Assembly: GCA_017500745.1 (NCBI GenBank)
Contig: JAFVYE010000067.1
Span: forward strand, 1 to 36,804
Length of the DNA stretch: 36,804 nucleotides
Direction: 5' to 3'
Source of the DNA: Clostridia bacterium
Lineage (GTDB): Bacteria > Bacillota > Clostridia > Christensenellales > CAG-917
The translations under genes and the position numbers were made by a program. The notes below the pieces were generated by a model, which had not been told where the DNA came from, did not search any database, and saw nothing but the letters and a program-made list of their open reading frames with translations. Positions 25,737 to 33,501 of this stretch are shown here, one piece after another. The first letter of the stretch is position 1, and the number at the start of each line of letters is the position of its first letter.

Positions 25737-25765
25737 ATTATAACTTATCCACATTTTTTGTGCAA
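25737..25765 (-). promoter_or_regulatory. Promoter of dnaA with embedded DnaA box
   Basis: On the minus strand: TTGCAC (25765-25760), 17-bp spacer, TATAAT (25742-25737). The spacer contains TTATCCACA (plus strand 25745-25753), a perfect DnaA box. +1 is predicted at about 25730. Confidence 0.8.
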
Positions 25766-25843
25766 CATACTTTTGAAAAATAAATATAAATGACTATATA
25801 TTGCGACCAAATATTTTTTGCCCCCAATTTTCTACAAAATTCT

Positions 25844-26446
25844 CTATCTTATTGGAGCATACTGGCCGGCATTCAGCCCCGTGTTTACAATCATAAAAAT
25901 GCCCATGGGGACAAAGATGATTAGGCAAACCGTGTTGACGACGTTTGCAATTTTTTCAAAGTTTTTGACATATCTTTGGGCCACAATCATCAAAAGCAAT
26001 CCAATGCATCCACCAAAGAAGTTGCATGCAAAATCCGTGCCGTCACATCCTCCGGTGCCCGTGTATAGCTGAGCCATCTCAAAGCAAATTGAAGTCACCA
26101 TAAACACCGCAACAGACACAATCACAACAAGGGAATATTTCATCTTTTTGAACATAAAAAGATATAAATATATCCCCATAGGGATATAAATCACCACGTT
26201 CAAAAGGTGGTCAAGGTTGAATTTATACGTGCCCTCTTGCACGGATTTTATCAAGGAGTAAAAAGGAATCCAATTGTTGCCCACTCTGCTTTCAAGGGGA
26301 AGTTTGAGCATATATTCTCTCAACTCGTACAGCCAATCCGAATTGAATTTGAGCCCAACAACCCAAACAAGACACCACAAATAAGTGACAAATATTGCCA
26401 CCAAAATTTTGAGATTGAGATTGTCTTGTTTGAATGGGTTTTTCAT
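25844..26446 (-). CDS. VanZ-like membrane protein
   Basis: A 200-residue protein with about five hydrophobic segments. The VanZ-family pattern is visible: NWIPFYSLI (NxIPF), LLNVVIYIPMGIYLYLF (N...F.P.G), ICFEMAQLYTGTGGCDGTDFACNFFGGCIGLLL (E..Q....G..D..D...N..GG..G). VanZ itself gives low-level teicoplanin resistance; most family members have no known role. The start ATG 26446 follows directly after the dnaN terminator and has no ribosome binding site. It is inserted between dnaN and dnaA. Confidence 0.8.
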   Translation of the reverse strand: MKNPFKQDNLNLKILVAIFVTYLWCLVWVVGLKFNSDWLYELREYMLKLPLESRVGNNWIPFYSLIKSVQEGTYKFNLDHLLNVVIYIPMGIYLYLFMFKKMKYSLVVIVSVAVFMVTSICFEMAQLYTGTGGCDGTDFACNFFGGCIGLLLMIVAQRYVKNFEKIANVVNTVCLIIFVPMGIFMIVNTGLNAGQYAPIR

Positions 26447-26450
26447 CTTA

Positions 26451-26480
26451 AAAAATATAGCACACGCTGTGGTGTGCTAT
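26451..26480 (-). terminator. Terminator of dnaN
   Basis: A 9-bp stem ATAGCACAC/GTGTGCTAT with a 6-nt loop, then TTTTTT on the minus strand. It starts about 20 nt after the dnaN stop and ends just before the VanZ-like start codon. Confidence 0.8.
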
Positions 26481-26500
26481 ACCTATATTTGCATTTTTGT

Positions 26501-27601
26501 TTAGCCAATAACTCTGAGAGGAAGGATGAGATAGAGCCAGTTGTCTTGTTCGCCCTTGATAATGCCGGGGGCTGTTGATGAAGTGAAGTTCAATGTGACA
26601 AAAGGATCTTGGATTGCCTTCATACACTCGCTGATATACTTGCTGTTGAAGCCGATTGTAAGGTCCTTGCCTTTGAGTCCGATGGTGACTTTTTCATTGA
26701 TTTCGCCCTCTTCGCTGTGTGCGTTCAATGAAATTGAATCCTCTTTTATTTCCATCTTGACGTATGCTTTCTTTTCAGAGCGATTGATGAGGGCAACTCT
26801 TTCAATGCTGTTTTCAAATTGCTTTTTGTCAATGGTCACTTCGGTTGTAAAGAGGTCGGGGATGATCTTTTCATAGTTGATATAGTCCTCTGCGATGAGG
26901 CGTGAAACCATCTTTGTGTGGAAGAGGTCAACCATGATATAGCTTCTGTCAATGTAGACGGTCAAAGTTTCGTTTTCGTCATCAATGAGTGAGCAGAGCT
27001 CGTTCATGCTCTTTGCGGGCACAACAAGTTTGTCAATGATGCCGTTGTTTTGAATGGGCATTCTTGAAAGTGCAAGACGATAGCCGTCTGAAGCAACCCC
27101 TTCAAGCTCTGTTTCTTTGATGTTGAGGCAGATGCCACGGAGTGAAGGACGTGCTTCATCCATTGCAACGTTGAATTTGACCTTGCTGATGATTTCTTTA
27201 AGGTCTTTTTTGAGGATGATGAAGGAGTGCTCCTTTTCAACCTCCTTGAACACGGGATATTCATCTGCGTTGTAGCAATTGATAAACACCTCGCTGTCAA
27301 GATATTTCACAGACAATTTGTTTTGTGCGGTGCCGTCAAGCTCAATTTCTTCATCGCCAATACGCTTTGCGTAGTCTGCAAAGAGTTTGCCAGGGACAAC
27401 CACTTCGCCCTCAATGAGAACTTCTGCATTGACCTTCTTTTCAATGGCAAGTTCCAAGTCGGTTGCAAAAAGGGTGATGACGTCACCGATTGCGGTGATT
27501 TTGACACATTCCAAAATTGGATTGCTTCTCTTAATAGGCAATGCCTTTACAACTTTTTGAAGAGCATCTGCAAGCTCGTTTCCGTTCAAAATAACTTTCA
27601 T
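26501..27601 (-). CDS. dnaN: DNA polymerase III beta subunit (sliding clamp)
   Basis: A 366-residue DNA clamp with three DnaN domains. The N-terminus MKVILNGNELADALQKVVKALPIKRSNPILECVKITA and the C-terminal clamp ending NWLYLILPLRVIG (the family ends in ...PMR-type sequence) are typical. Length matches the family. ATG 27601 is preceded by AGGCG 6 nt upstream and a 31-nt leader from a TTGTCA-17-TATAAT promoter. It has its own promoter and terminator and lies upstream of dnaA. Confidence 0.97.
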   Translation of the reverse strand: MKVILNGNELADALQKVVKALPIKRSNPILECVKITAIGDVITLFATDLELAIEKKVNAEVLIEGEVVVPGKLFADYAKRIGDEEIELDGTAQNKLSVKYLDSEVFINCYNADEYPVFKEVEKEHSFIILKKDLKEIISKVKFNVAMDEARPSLRGICLNIKETELEGVASDGYRLALSRMPIQNNGIIDKLVVPAKSMNELCSLIDDENETLTVYIDRSYIMVDLFHTKMVSRLIAEDYINYEKIIPDLFTTEVTIDKKQFENSIERVALINRSEKKAYVKMEIKEDSISLNAHSEEGEINEKVTIGLKGKDLTIGFNSKYISECMKAIQDPFVTLNFTSSTAPGIIKGEQDNWLYLILPLRVIG

Positions 27602-27638
27602 TTTTTCGCCTGTTTATTTTAATATTTTATTTTTATTT

Positions 27639-27667
27639 ATTATACCATATATAAGCAATGTTGACAA
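27639..27667 (-). promoter_or_regulatory. Promoter of dnaN
   Basis: On the minus strand: TTGTCA (27667-27662), 17-bp spacer, TATAAT (27644-27639); start near 27632. Confidence 0.75.
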
Positions 27668-27960
27668 GTGGAAAAGTCCAAAACTCCCCAACAAAAGCCA
27701 AAAAAGTGTTGTTTATCCCCATCAAAAACATCAGCAAAATAAGCAAAAACACAAGTGTGTTATGTTGACAACTTTTTGTGGATTTCCCTATTTTGTCCCC
27801 AAGTTTAAAAGGGTTGTTCACAACGTCCTATCTATAGGGCGACAATGACCAATATATTGCGACAAAATTTGCAAGTCAAAAAATAATAAAAAAAAAAGAT
27901 GTGAAACAAATTGTGAAACTTATTGCGATTGAATTTTTTTTGTGTTATTTTATTTATATA
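27668..27960. other. Candidate oriC segment between dnaN and parB
   Basis: An A+T-rich, gene-free stretch between divergent dnaN and parB. It holds near-matches to the DnaA box: TTATCCCCA at about 27713, TTGTTCACA at about 27814 (one mismatch each to TTATNCACA) and TGTGGATTT at about 27777. An A-run tract (about 27880-27898) could serve as an unwinding element. It shares the motif ATATATTGCGAC (27852-27863) with the region upstream of dnaA (25796-25807). Gene orientation switches here. The origin could also be the dnaA upstream region, or both together. Confidence 0.5.
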
Positions 27961-27979
27961 CCCCCAAAGGAGAATGGCT

Positions 27980-28858
27980 ATGGCAGAAAAAGGCGCAAGC
28001 AAGTTTAATGCTCTTTACACAGACCATGAGGAAAACGTTAAGGTTGAAATTGCAGGAGTCAACGCAATTGACGTAGACATCACTCTCATTGACAGAAACC
28101 CTGCTCAACCTCGTAAGACTTTCAACGAAGAGTCCCTTCGTGAAATGGCAACTTCTGTTGCAACCTACGGTGTTTTGCAACCTCTCCTCGTCACAGAGGA
28201 AAAGGGCAGATATCTTATCATCGCAGGCGAACGCCGTTTTAGAGCTGCATATATGGCAGGGCTCAAAAAAGTGCCCGTAATCGTGAGAGAACTCACAAGC
28301 CAACAAATTGCAGAAATCTCTCTCATTGAAAACTTGCACCGTGAGGACCTCAACGCAATTGAAGCTGCAGAGGGCATGCGTGAGCTTATGGAAAACCACA
28401 ATCTCACCCAAGAAGGTGTGGCAGGTCGCATTGGCAAATCACGCCCCTACGTCACCAACACACTTCGCCTCCTTCAACTGCCCAAGGAAGTCACAGACAT
28501 GGTCAAGGAAGGACGCCTCTCTCCCGGCCATGCAAGAGCGCTCATCTCCATTGACGACAAAGAGTATCTCATCCAACTTGCAAAGCAGGCCTGTGACAGT
28601 CACCTTTCAGTCCGTGATCTTGAAACAAAAGTTCGTCTTTACTTCACAAGAAAAACAATCCCAGTCGGCCCCAGAAAACAACCTCTCCCCATTGAGCTTA
28701 AAGAGATGGTTGGCGATATGAAGCGTGTGTTTGCAACAAAGGTTAAACTTCTTGGCAACGAAAACAAAGGACGCATCTGCATTGACTATTTCAACAAGGA
28801 CGATCTTGACAGAATCCACGAAATCATTCAACGCCTCAAATACGAAGAAAAACTCTAA
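27980..28858 (+). CDS. parB: ParB/Noc-family chromosome partitioning protein
   Basis: 292 residues. The CTP-binding ParB N-domain has NPAQPRKTF, the GERRFRAA box and ENLHREDLNAIEAAEG. The helix-turn-helix follows (LTQEGVAGRIGKSRPYVTNTLRLLQLP), then a C-terminal dimerisation part with the catalytic-core linker LSPGHARALIS. The ATG at 27980 is preferred over 27974 because the AAAGGAG ribosome binding site (27966-27972) is only 1 nt from the latter. There is no parA gene next to it. rsmG, the usual neighbour of noc/parB, is directly downstream on the other strand. Whether it is ParB (Spo0J) or Noc is not decidable here, but near-consensus parS sites occur 5 kb away. Confidence 0.93.
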   Translation: MAEKGASKFNALYTDHEENVKVEIAGVNAIDVDITLIDRNPAQPRKTFNEESLREMATSVATYGVLQPLLVTEEKGRYLIIAGERRFRAAYMAGLKKVPVIVRELTSQQIAEISLIENLHREDLNAIEAAEGMRELMENHNLTQEGVAGRIGKSRPYVTNTLRLLQLPKEVTDMVKEGRLSPGHARALISIDDKEYLIQLAKQACDSHLSVRDLETKVRLYFTRKTIPVGPRKQPLPIELKEMVGDMKRVFATKVKLLGNENKGRICIDYFNKDDLDRIHEIIQRLKYEEKL

Positions 28859-28880
28859 TCCTACAACTTTTGCAAAAATA

Positions 28881-28908
28881 AAATCCCACGTTTTGTGGGA
28901 TTTTTTTT
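28881..28908. terminator. Terminator of parB (convergent with rsmG)
   Basis: An 8-bp stem AATCCCAC/GTGGGATT with loop GTTTT and T8 on the plus strand. On the minus strand the stem is followed by TTATTTTTG and can end the rsmG transcript. Confidence 0.85.
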
Positions 28909-28912
28909 GTCA

Positions 28913-29620
28913 TCACAAAGGACGCTTTTTGATTTGTCCGTATTGCCTTGGATAGCCGTTTGGAGTAGGAGCCATCTTTTCAAACACAAGGATTGCACGC
29001 CTATCTCCCGTGGGCAAATTAAACTCAAACGTATGTTTATGTGCTATTTTGAGCTTATCAAGTGCGTTTTTTGCGTTTTCAAGCTCGCTTTCATCGGTTT
29101 TGTATGCAAGCATCAAGCCACCAACTTTTATGAGGGGGGAGCATATTTCAAGGAGAACAGGAAGTGCAGACACTGCTCTTGCTGTGACCACGTCAAACTT
29201 TGAAAACAAGTCCTTGCACTCCTCTGCTCTGCCAGACACGGTGGTCAAGTTTTTGACGCCAAGAAATCTTGCTGTGCTACCAACAAAGTTCATCTTTTTT
29301 GCGGTTGAGTCAAGGGCTGTCACGCTGACGTCTTCACGTACCGCTGCAATAGGAAATGATGGAAATCCACCACCACTTCCAACGTCAATGAGGGATGCAT
29401 CTTTGGGGATGAATCCAACACCTGCTATGCTGTCAATGAGGTGCTTGACCACAAACTCATCCTTGGCTGTGATTGAAGTGAGATTAAACTCCTTGTTGGC
29501 TTCTATTACAGCGTCATAGTACGCTTCAAGAGCATCAATGCTGTCCTCTGAAAGAGTGACGCCAAGATGACCAAAGAGTTTGTTTACGCTTTCTGCAAGC
29601 AAAATTCTGTTTATTGACAT
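28913..29620 (-). CDS. rsmG: 16S rRNA (guanine527-N7)-methyltransferase
   Basis: 235 residues; methylates G527 of 16S rRNA using SAM. Family motifs: NKEFNLTSITAKDEFVVKHLIDSIAG near residues 41-66, motif I SLIDVGSGGGFPSFPIA, and VVTARAVSALPVLLE. The C-terminus (GYPRQYGQIKKRPL) matches the usual YPRkpG.p.k.PL ending. The start overlaps the end of the transporter gene by 10 nt, with GGAG upstream, so translation is coupled. Located next to parB, a conserved origin-proximal neighbourhood. Confidence 0.96.
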   Translation of the reverse strand: MSINRILLAESVNKLFGHLGVTLSEDSIDALEAYYDAVIEANKEFNLTSITAKDEFVVKHLIDSIAGVGFIPKDASLIDVGSGGGFPSFPIAAVREDVSVTALDSTAKKMNFVGSTARFLGVKNLTTVSGRAEECKDLFSKFDVVTARAVSALPVLLEICSPLIKVGGLMLAYKTDESELENAKNALDKLKIAHKHTFEFNLPTGDRRAILVFEKMAPTPNGYPRQYGQIKKRPL

Positions 29621-31074
29621 TGGTTATTCTCCAAAATTTTTCTTTTTCTACGGCGTTTGTTTATTGGGTTTTTGTCCTCAATTAGCAATGCAAAAATCAC
29701 CGCAAGCACCAGGAATACTATGCAATATGGGAACAACACTTTGAACCCTGCGTTTTCAAATCCTCCAAACAAATGGCCTGTGTTGTCAATGAGGACACCA
29801 GAGAGAATAGGTGTCACCACCATTGCAAGAGTCATTGCCACAGAAAAGACACCTGTTTCCTTGCCCAGTTTGCTGTCTGGGGCGTTTTCAAGATAAAAGG
29901 GATATATGTTGACCATTGCAAAGCCAAAGCTCACTCCAAGGCCCATAAACACCAAATAAAGAATGGGATGAGGTGTTGAGAAGAGGATTGTCACAGAGAA
30001 GCATATGAGCATGAGCACAAAACCAGACAGAATTGTATATTTTCTGCCAATCTTTCCTGCAAGCCAACTTGATAAGGGGAAGGTGAGCATTGCTGCCGCC
30101 TGCGCAATGATGAGAGGGATTATGGCTTGGCTTTGAGCAAAGTGCAAGATTGTCTTTGCATACATGATGAAGTTTGACGTGATTGCGTTGTAAGCCATAT
30201 AAAAGCAGAACACAATGCCCAATATGCAAAGTTTGTTGAAAGTTGCATTTTTTCGTAGGCTGTCAAATCTTTTTGCAATGCAGTATTGTTTGGTTGCGTC
30301 AATATGAGGAAGATGCAACAAAGTGTCCTCGGTGTTGACGTTGTACGAGGGCTTTAAATCAACTTCAAGTTGAGGTGTGTTGTCAATGGTGTCAAAGTTG
30401 ATTGTTTCTGCCACGTCTCCGTCAGGGATGAGATCTTGTTGTTCCTGCTCAAATTCAAGAGCCACTTCCCTGTTGAACTTGTTTTCCTTGACAGCGATGC
30501 AAAACCAAACAAGGAGAACAAGGGTTGTGCCAATCATAAGACCGCCATATGTCCAAAAACCATCTTTTACGTCTTTGGGCATAAGCATAAAATAGCCGAG
30601 AGCCATAACCGTTGTGATGACAGACACAATGTTTGAAATGGCGTTTGCTTTGCTACGGAACTTGTCGGGATTGATGTCGGGCACGATTGCAAGAGCGGGA
30701 GAGCGGTATGCTGCAAGACTTGCAAGCGTGAGCATAAGACAAATGATAAAAGGCACAAAATAATCTTTGCCAAGAGATGCAAACACACACACTCCTGCAA
30801 ATGCTATCATTTCAACAATAGTGCCAATCACAACGTAGGGCTTGCGCTTGCCGAAGCGTGTCCCCTTTGACATATCGCTGAGTTTGCCAAAAATAGGGAG
30901 CAAAATTAAGCCAAAAATGTTGTCACTTGCAATGATAACACCATGCCAAAAGGATGAAAGATTGTAAACCTCGTAGTTGACCACTTGCATAAAGGAGTCG
31001 TATGATCCCCAAAACAAAGCAATCCATCCAAATGCTAATGAACAAAGTATAGTGCGTTTATAGTTGAATTTCAT
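29611..31074 (-). CDS. MFS / GPH-type sugar transporter
   Basis: 487 residues with about 12 hydrophobic helices. The loop GKLSDMSKGTRFGKRKPYVVIG between helices 2 and 3 is the GPH/sucrose-transporter type of MFS motif A. A long hydrophilic central loop (about 195-275) separates the halves, and the second half has SWLAGKIGRKYTILSGF. Likely a cation-coupled sugar importer; the substrate is unknown. The start is ATG 31074 (MKFNYKRT): the promoter TTGCAT-17-TATTAT puts +1 only 3 nt before it and there is no ribosome binding site. The longer in-frame reading to 31158 would begin upstream of the promoter. Translationally coupled to rsmG. Confidence 0.85.
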   Translation of the reverse strand: MKFNYKRTILCSLAFGWIALFWGSYDSFMQVVNYEVYNLSSFWHGVIIASDNIFGLILLPIFGKLSDMSKGTRFGKRKPYVVIGTIVEMIAFAGVCVFASLGKDYFVPFIICLMLTLASLAAYRSPALAIVPDINPDKFRSKANAISNIVSVITTVMALGYFMLMPKDVKDGFWTYGGLMIGTTLVLLVWFCIAVKENKFNREVALEFEQEQQDLIPDGDVAETINFDTIDNTPQLEVDLKPSYNVNTEDTLLHLPHIDATKQYCIAKRFDSLRKNATFNKLCILGIVFCFYMAYNAITSNFIMYAKTILHFAQSQAIIPLIIAQAAAMLTFPLSSWLAGKIGRKYTILSGFVLMLICFSVTILFSTPHPILYLVFMGLGVSFGFAMVNIYPFYLENAPDSKLGKETGVFSVAMTLAMVVTPILSGVLIDNTGHLFGGFENAGFKVLFPYCIVFLVLAVIFALLIEDKNPINKRRRKRKILENNQCQ

Positions 31075-31083
31075 AGTGATATA

Positions 31084-31112
31084 ATAATAACACCCAAGTG
31101 AGCGATATGCAA
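31084..31112 (-). promoter_or_regulatory. Promoter of the transporter-rsmG unit
   Basis: On the minus strand: TTGCAT (31112-31107), 17-bp spacer, TATTAT (31089-31084); +1 near 31077, 3 nt before the ATG. Confidence 0.6.
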
Positions 31113-31205
31113 CATTTTGTTGCATAAGACAAAGTTTATTAAAAACGCCTTTTGTCAAAACCTGTCAAAAACAAGGGATTTGTTGCCAAAACAGCTCATC
31201 TACAC

Positions 31206-31234
31206 TTGCAATGGCAAAGCAATTCGTGTAAAAT
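31206..31234 (+). promoter_or_regulatory. Promoter of the MTA/SAH nucleosidase gene
   Basis: TTGCAA (31206-31211), 17-bp spacer, TAAAAT (31229-31234). +1 near 31241 coincides with the first base of the GGAGG ribosome binding site, so the leader is only about 10 nt. Confidence 0.7.
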
Positions 31235-31250
31235 CAAAGTGGAGGCAGAT

Positions 31251-31973
31251 ATGAGAATTGGCATAATCACCGCAATGACAGATGAAACAATGCCCCTTTA
31301 TGAAAAGCTGGGCAAGTCAAAAGGCACAGGCAAGGTTGCAGGTGCAACAGTCCATAAATTTGAAATTGACGGAAATGAAATTTATCTTGCAAAGTCAGGA
31401 GTAGGCGAAATTCGTGCTGCCCTCACCGCTCAAATGCTTGTGGATATCTTTGAGGTTGAGGTGCTTCTCAATTTTGGCTTTGTGGGCTCTTTGGATAGCC
31501 GTTTTGACGTGGGCGATATGGTGCTTGTCGGTGCCGTTGTCCATTATCAATTTGACACCACGGAGATTGACAACGTGGCAGTTGGTCAATATGACGGCAA
31601 AGATACTCCATATTTTCACACAGACACCACACTCATTGCCAAGGTTCAAAACCAACTCGGTGGCATATTGCCCGTTGTAATTGACGCATCTGGCGACAAA
31701 TTTGTGGCATCAAGTGAGGAGAAAAATTATCTCCGCACCTTCGGTGCTCATGTATGTGAAATGGAATGCGCCGGTCTTGTCATTGCATCAGAAAGAAACA
31801 ACGTGCCCCTTTTGTCCATCAAAGTCATATCTGACAAAGCGGACGAAAGTGCCAATGTGTCCTTTGGCGAAGTTGTAAAACGTGGACTTACAAAATATGA
31901 GCAAATTTTCCCTGCCGTGCTCAAAGCAATCACAGGAGAAAATAGCACTCCCCTGCCACCTGTCAAACTTTGA
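31251..31973 (+). CDS. mtnN: 5'-methylthioadenosine/S-adenosylhomocysteine nucleosidase
   Basis: 240 residues. It cleaves MTA and SAH to adenine plus methylthioribose or S-ribosylhomocysteine. Catalytic residues of the family are visible: Glu12 in MRIGIITAMTDE, Glu in VCEMECAGLVIAS and Asp in KVISDKAD. The ribose/purine-binding NFGFVGSLD segment (usually NxGxAGG) is somewhat diverged. The C-terminal extension after ITGENS is short and proline-rich. The GGAGG ribosome binding site is 5 nt before ATG 31251. It is followed by luxS, the next enzyme of SAH recycling. Confidence 0.94.
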   Translation: MRIGIITAMTDETMPLYEKLGKSKGTGKVAGATVHKFEIDGNEIYLAKSGVGEIRAALTAQMLVDIFEVEVLLNFGFVGSLDSRFDVGDMVLVGAVVHYQFDTTEIDNVAVGQYDGKDTPYFHTDTTLIAKVQNQLGGILPVVIDASGDKFVASSEEKNYLRTFGAHVCEMECAGLVIASERNNVPLLSIKVISDKADESANVSFGEVVKRGLTKYEQIFPAVLKAITGENSTPLPPVKL

Positions 31974-32068
31974 CAAAAAGCAACCAACTGCACAGCTTGA
32001 CACAAAGGATTGAAAAAAACAGCAACCAAAAACCAACAAAACATAAACAGACAAATATAAACAAAAAT

Positions 32069-32097
32069 TTTGACTATATACAAAGTATATAGTCAAA
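32069..32097. promoter_or_regulatory. Perfect palindrome in front of luxS (operator candidate)
   Basis: 13-bp inverted arms TTTGACTATATAC and GTATATAGTCAAA separated by AAA, 8 bp before the luxS start codon. TTGACT (a -35-like hexamer) is in the left arm and TATAGT (a -10-like hexamer, 32088-32093) in the right arm, so a bound repressor would cover the likely promoter. Confidence 0.65.
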
Positions 32098-32105
32098 CTA
32101 CAATT

Positions 32106-32534
32106 ATGGAAAGAATCACATCATTCAACATTGATCACAACGTGCTGACTCCAGGCATATACCTCAACCGTGTGGATGGCAACGTGTTTACATATGACCT
32201 TCGTTTCAAAGCACCAAACAAAGGGGATTATCTCCACACAGCAGGCATGCACACCGTGGAACATCTCTTTGCAACGGTTGTCCGCAACAGCCCCTACAAA
32301 GACAAGGTTGTTTATTTTGGACCTATGGGATGCAGAACTGGTTTTTATCTCCTACTCTTTGACACCCCTGACATCAACGATGCAAAGCGCATCGTCACGG
32401 AGTGTGTTGAAAAATGTCTTGAACTCAACTCAATCCCCGGATCCAAAAAGATTGAGTGTGGCAACTACCGCTCACACAACCTTGCAGATGCCAAAAAGGA
32501 GCTGACAGCATATCTTGGAGTCCTCAAAAGATAA
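32106..32534 (+). CDS. luxS: S-ribosylhomocysteine lyase (LuxS)
   Basis: 142 residues; converts S-ribosylhomocysteine to homocysteine and DPD, the autoinducer-2 precursor. The metal site is intact: HTVEHLFA (two His) and the Cys/His region ECGNYRSHNLADA. The catalytic Cys is in GPMGCRTGFYLL. Slightly short for the family (about 150-160). ATG 32106 has no Shine-Dalgarno sequence and lies about 6 nt after the +1 implied by TATAGT. It is 132 nt after the nucleosidase gene and probably controlled separately through the palindrome. Confidence 0.96.
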   Translation: MERITSFNIDHNVLTPGIYLNRVDGNVFTYDLRFKAPNKGDYLHTAGMHTVEHLFATVVRNSPYKDKVVYFGPMGCRTGFYLLLFDTPDINDAKRIVTECVEKCLELNSIPGSKKIECGNYRSHNLADAKKELTAYLGVLKR

Positions 32535-32600
32535 CAATCCAAACAAAGACAAATCAAACAATTTTCTATAAATTGCAAAAACAAAAATATAGAAAAATCA

Positions 32601-32626
32601 AAAGCCGAGCAAAAGCTCGGTTTTAT
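32601..32626 (+). terminator. Terminator of luxS
   Basis: Stem AGCCGAGC/GCTCGGTT with loop AAAA, then TTTATTATT. Confidence 0.75.
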
Positions 32627-32664
32627 TATTGCCAAAACATCGCCAAAACATTGCCAAAATCACA

Positions 32665-32777
32665 CCCCCTAAAATACTAACTCCCCAAAATACTATTCCC
32701 CTAAAATACTATTCCCCTAAAATACTAACTCCCTATAATACTAATTCCCCCAAATACTAACTCCCCAAAATACAATC
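32665..32777. repeat. Tandem repeat block A (CCCC-AAAATACTA units)
   Basis: Seven degenerate units of 15-18 bp of the form CCCC(T)AAAATACTA(A)T(T). The plus strand contains no G at all from 32654 to 32786. The minus strand carries regularly spaced G3-G5 runs. No ORF. Confidence 0.85.
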
Positions 32778-32849
32778 AAACTCTCTGTTGTATAAATCAG
32801 CACTCTACCACACAAATAGACCACACCTTTGCTACGTCACGTAACCTAC

Positions 32850-33149
32850 AGCCATAACATACTCCCACAACCCCTAAATACCCTATCAGCCATAAACACC
32901 CTATCATCTATAAACACTCTATTAGCTATAACACGCTCTATCAGCTATACACACTTTCTCAGTCCTAAACACTCTCACAGTTCTACATACTCCAACAACC
33001 CCTAATACCCTCTCAGCCACAACACGCTCTCAGCTACAACACGCTCTCAGCCATAACACGTTCACAACCCCTAAAACCCTATCAACCATAACACACTCTA
33101 TCAGCTAATAAACCACTCTCACAGCTCTACATACTCCCACAACTCACCC
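32850..33149. repeat. Tandem repeat block B (CTATCAGCCATAACAC-type units)
   Basis: About 15 degenerate units of 16-20 bp around CTCTATCAGCTATAACAC, interrupted by ACAACCCCTAA(T/A)ACC spacers that recur four times (near 32866, 32996, 33064 and in a variant near 33144). Strongly A/C-rich and G-poor on the plus strand; stop codons in all frames. Confidence 0.75.
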
Positions 33150-33173
33150 CGCCCCACAACCATTAGTGCCCCA

Positions 33174-33247
33174 CAACTCAACGCACTCACGCAACTCAAC
33201 GCAACTGAACGCACTCACGCAACTCAACGCACTCACGCAACTCAACG
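33174..33247. repeat. Tandem repeat block C (AACGCACTCACGCAACTC units)
   Basis: An 18-bp unit, AACGCACTCACGCAACTC, in about four copies with one shortened copy; the copies are nearly identical, which suggests recent expansion. No ORF. Confidence 0.85.
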
Positions 33248-33485
33248 AATTCACATAATCCCTAACAACAACCAAAAACAACAAAATCTACTATTCTAAT
33301 TGATCCCACCACTTTCAACGTATAATCAAATTCATTTTCTATAAAACAATAAAAACAAATATATAAAAAAAACAAAATAGAAACCATAAATAACAATCAA
33401 GCATTTATAAATACGGTCATAAGAATAAACAAAAGTGCAAATGTAAAATTTTCTATTCAAGAGGAAACCAAACAAACAAAATAAA

Positions 33486-33501
33486 TGTTTTACGTGAAAC
33501 A
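33486..33501. promoter_or_regulatory. parS-like site 1
   Basis: TGTTTTACGTGAAACA, one mismatch to the ParB/Spo0J site TGTTTCACGTGAAACA. Confidence 0.75.

Noticed and set aside
32665..33247. CRISPR array
   Set aside because: Units are contiguous, degenerate and 15-20 bp with no unique spacers, and no cas genes are present.
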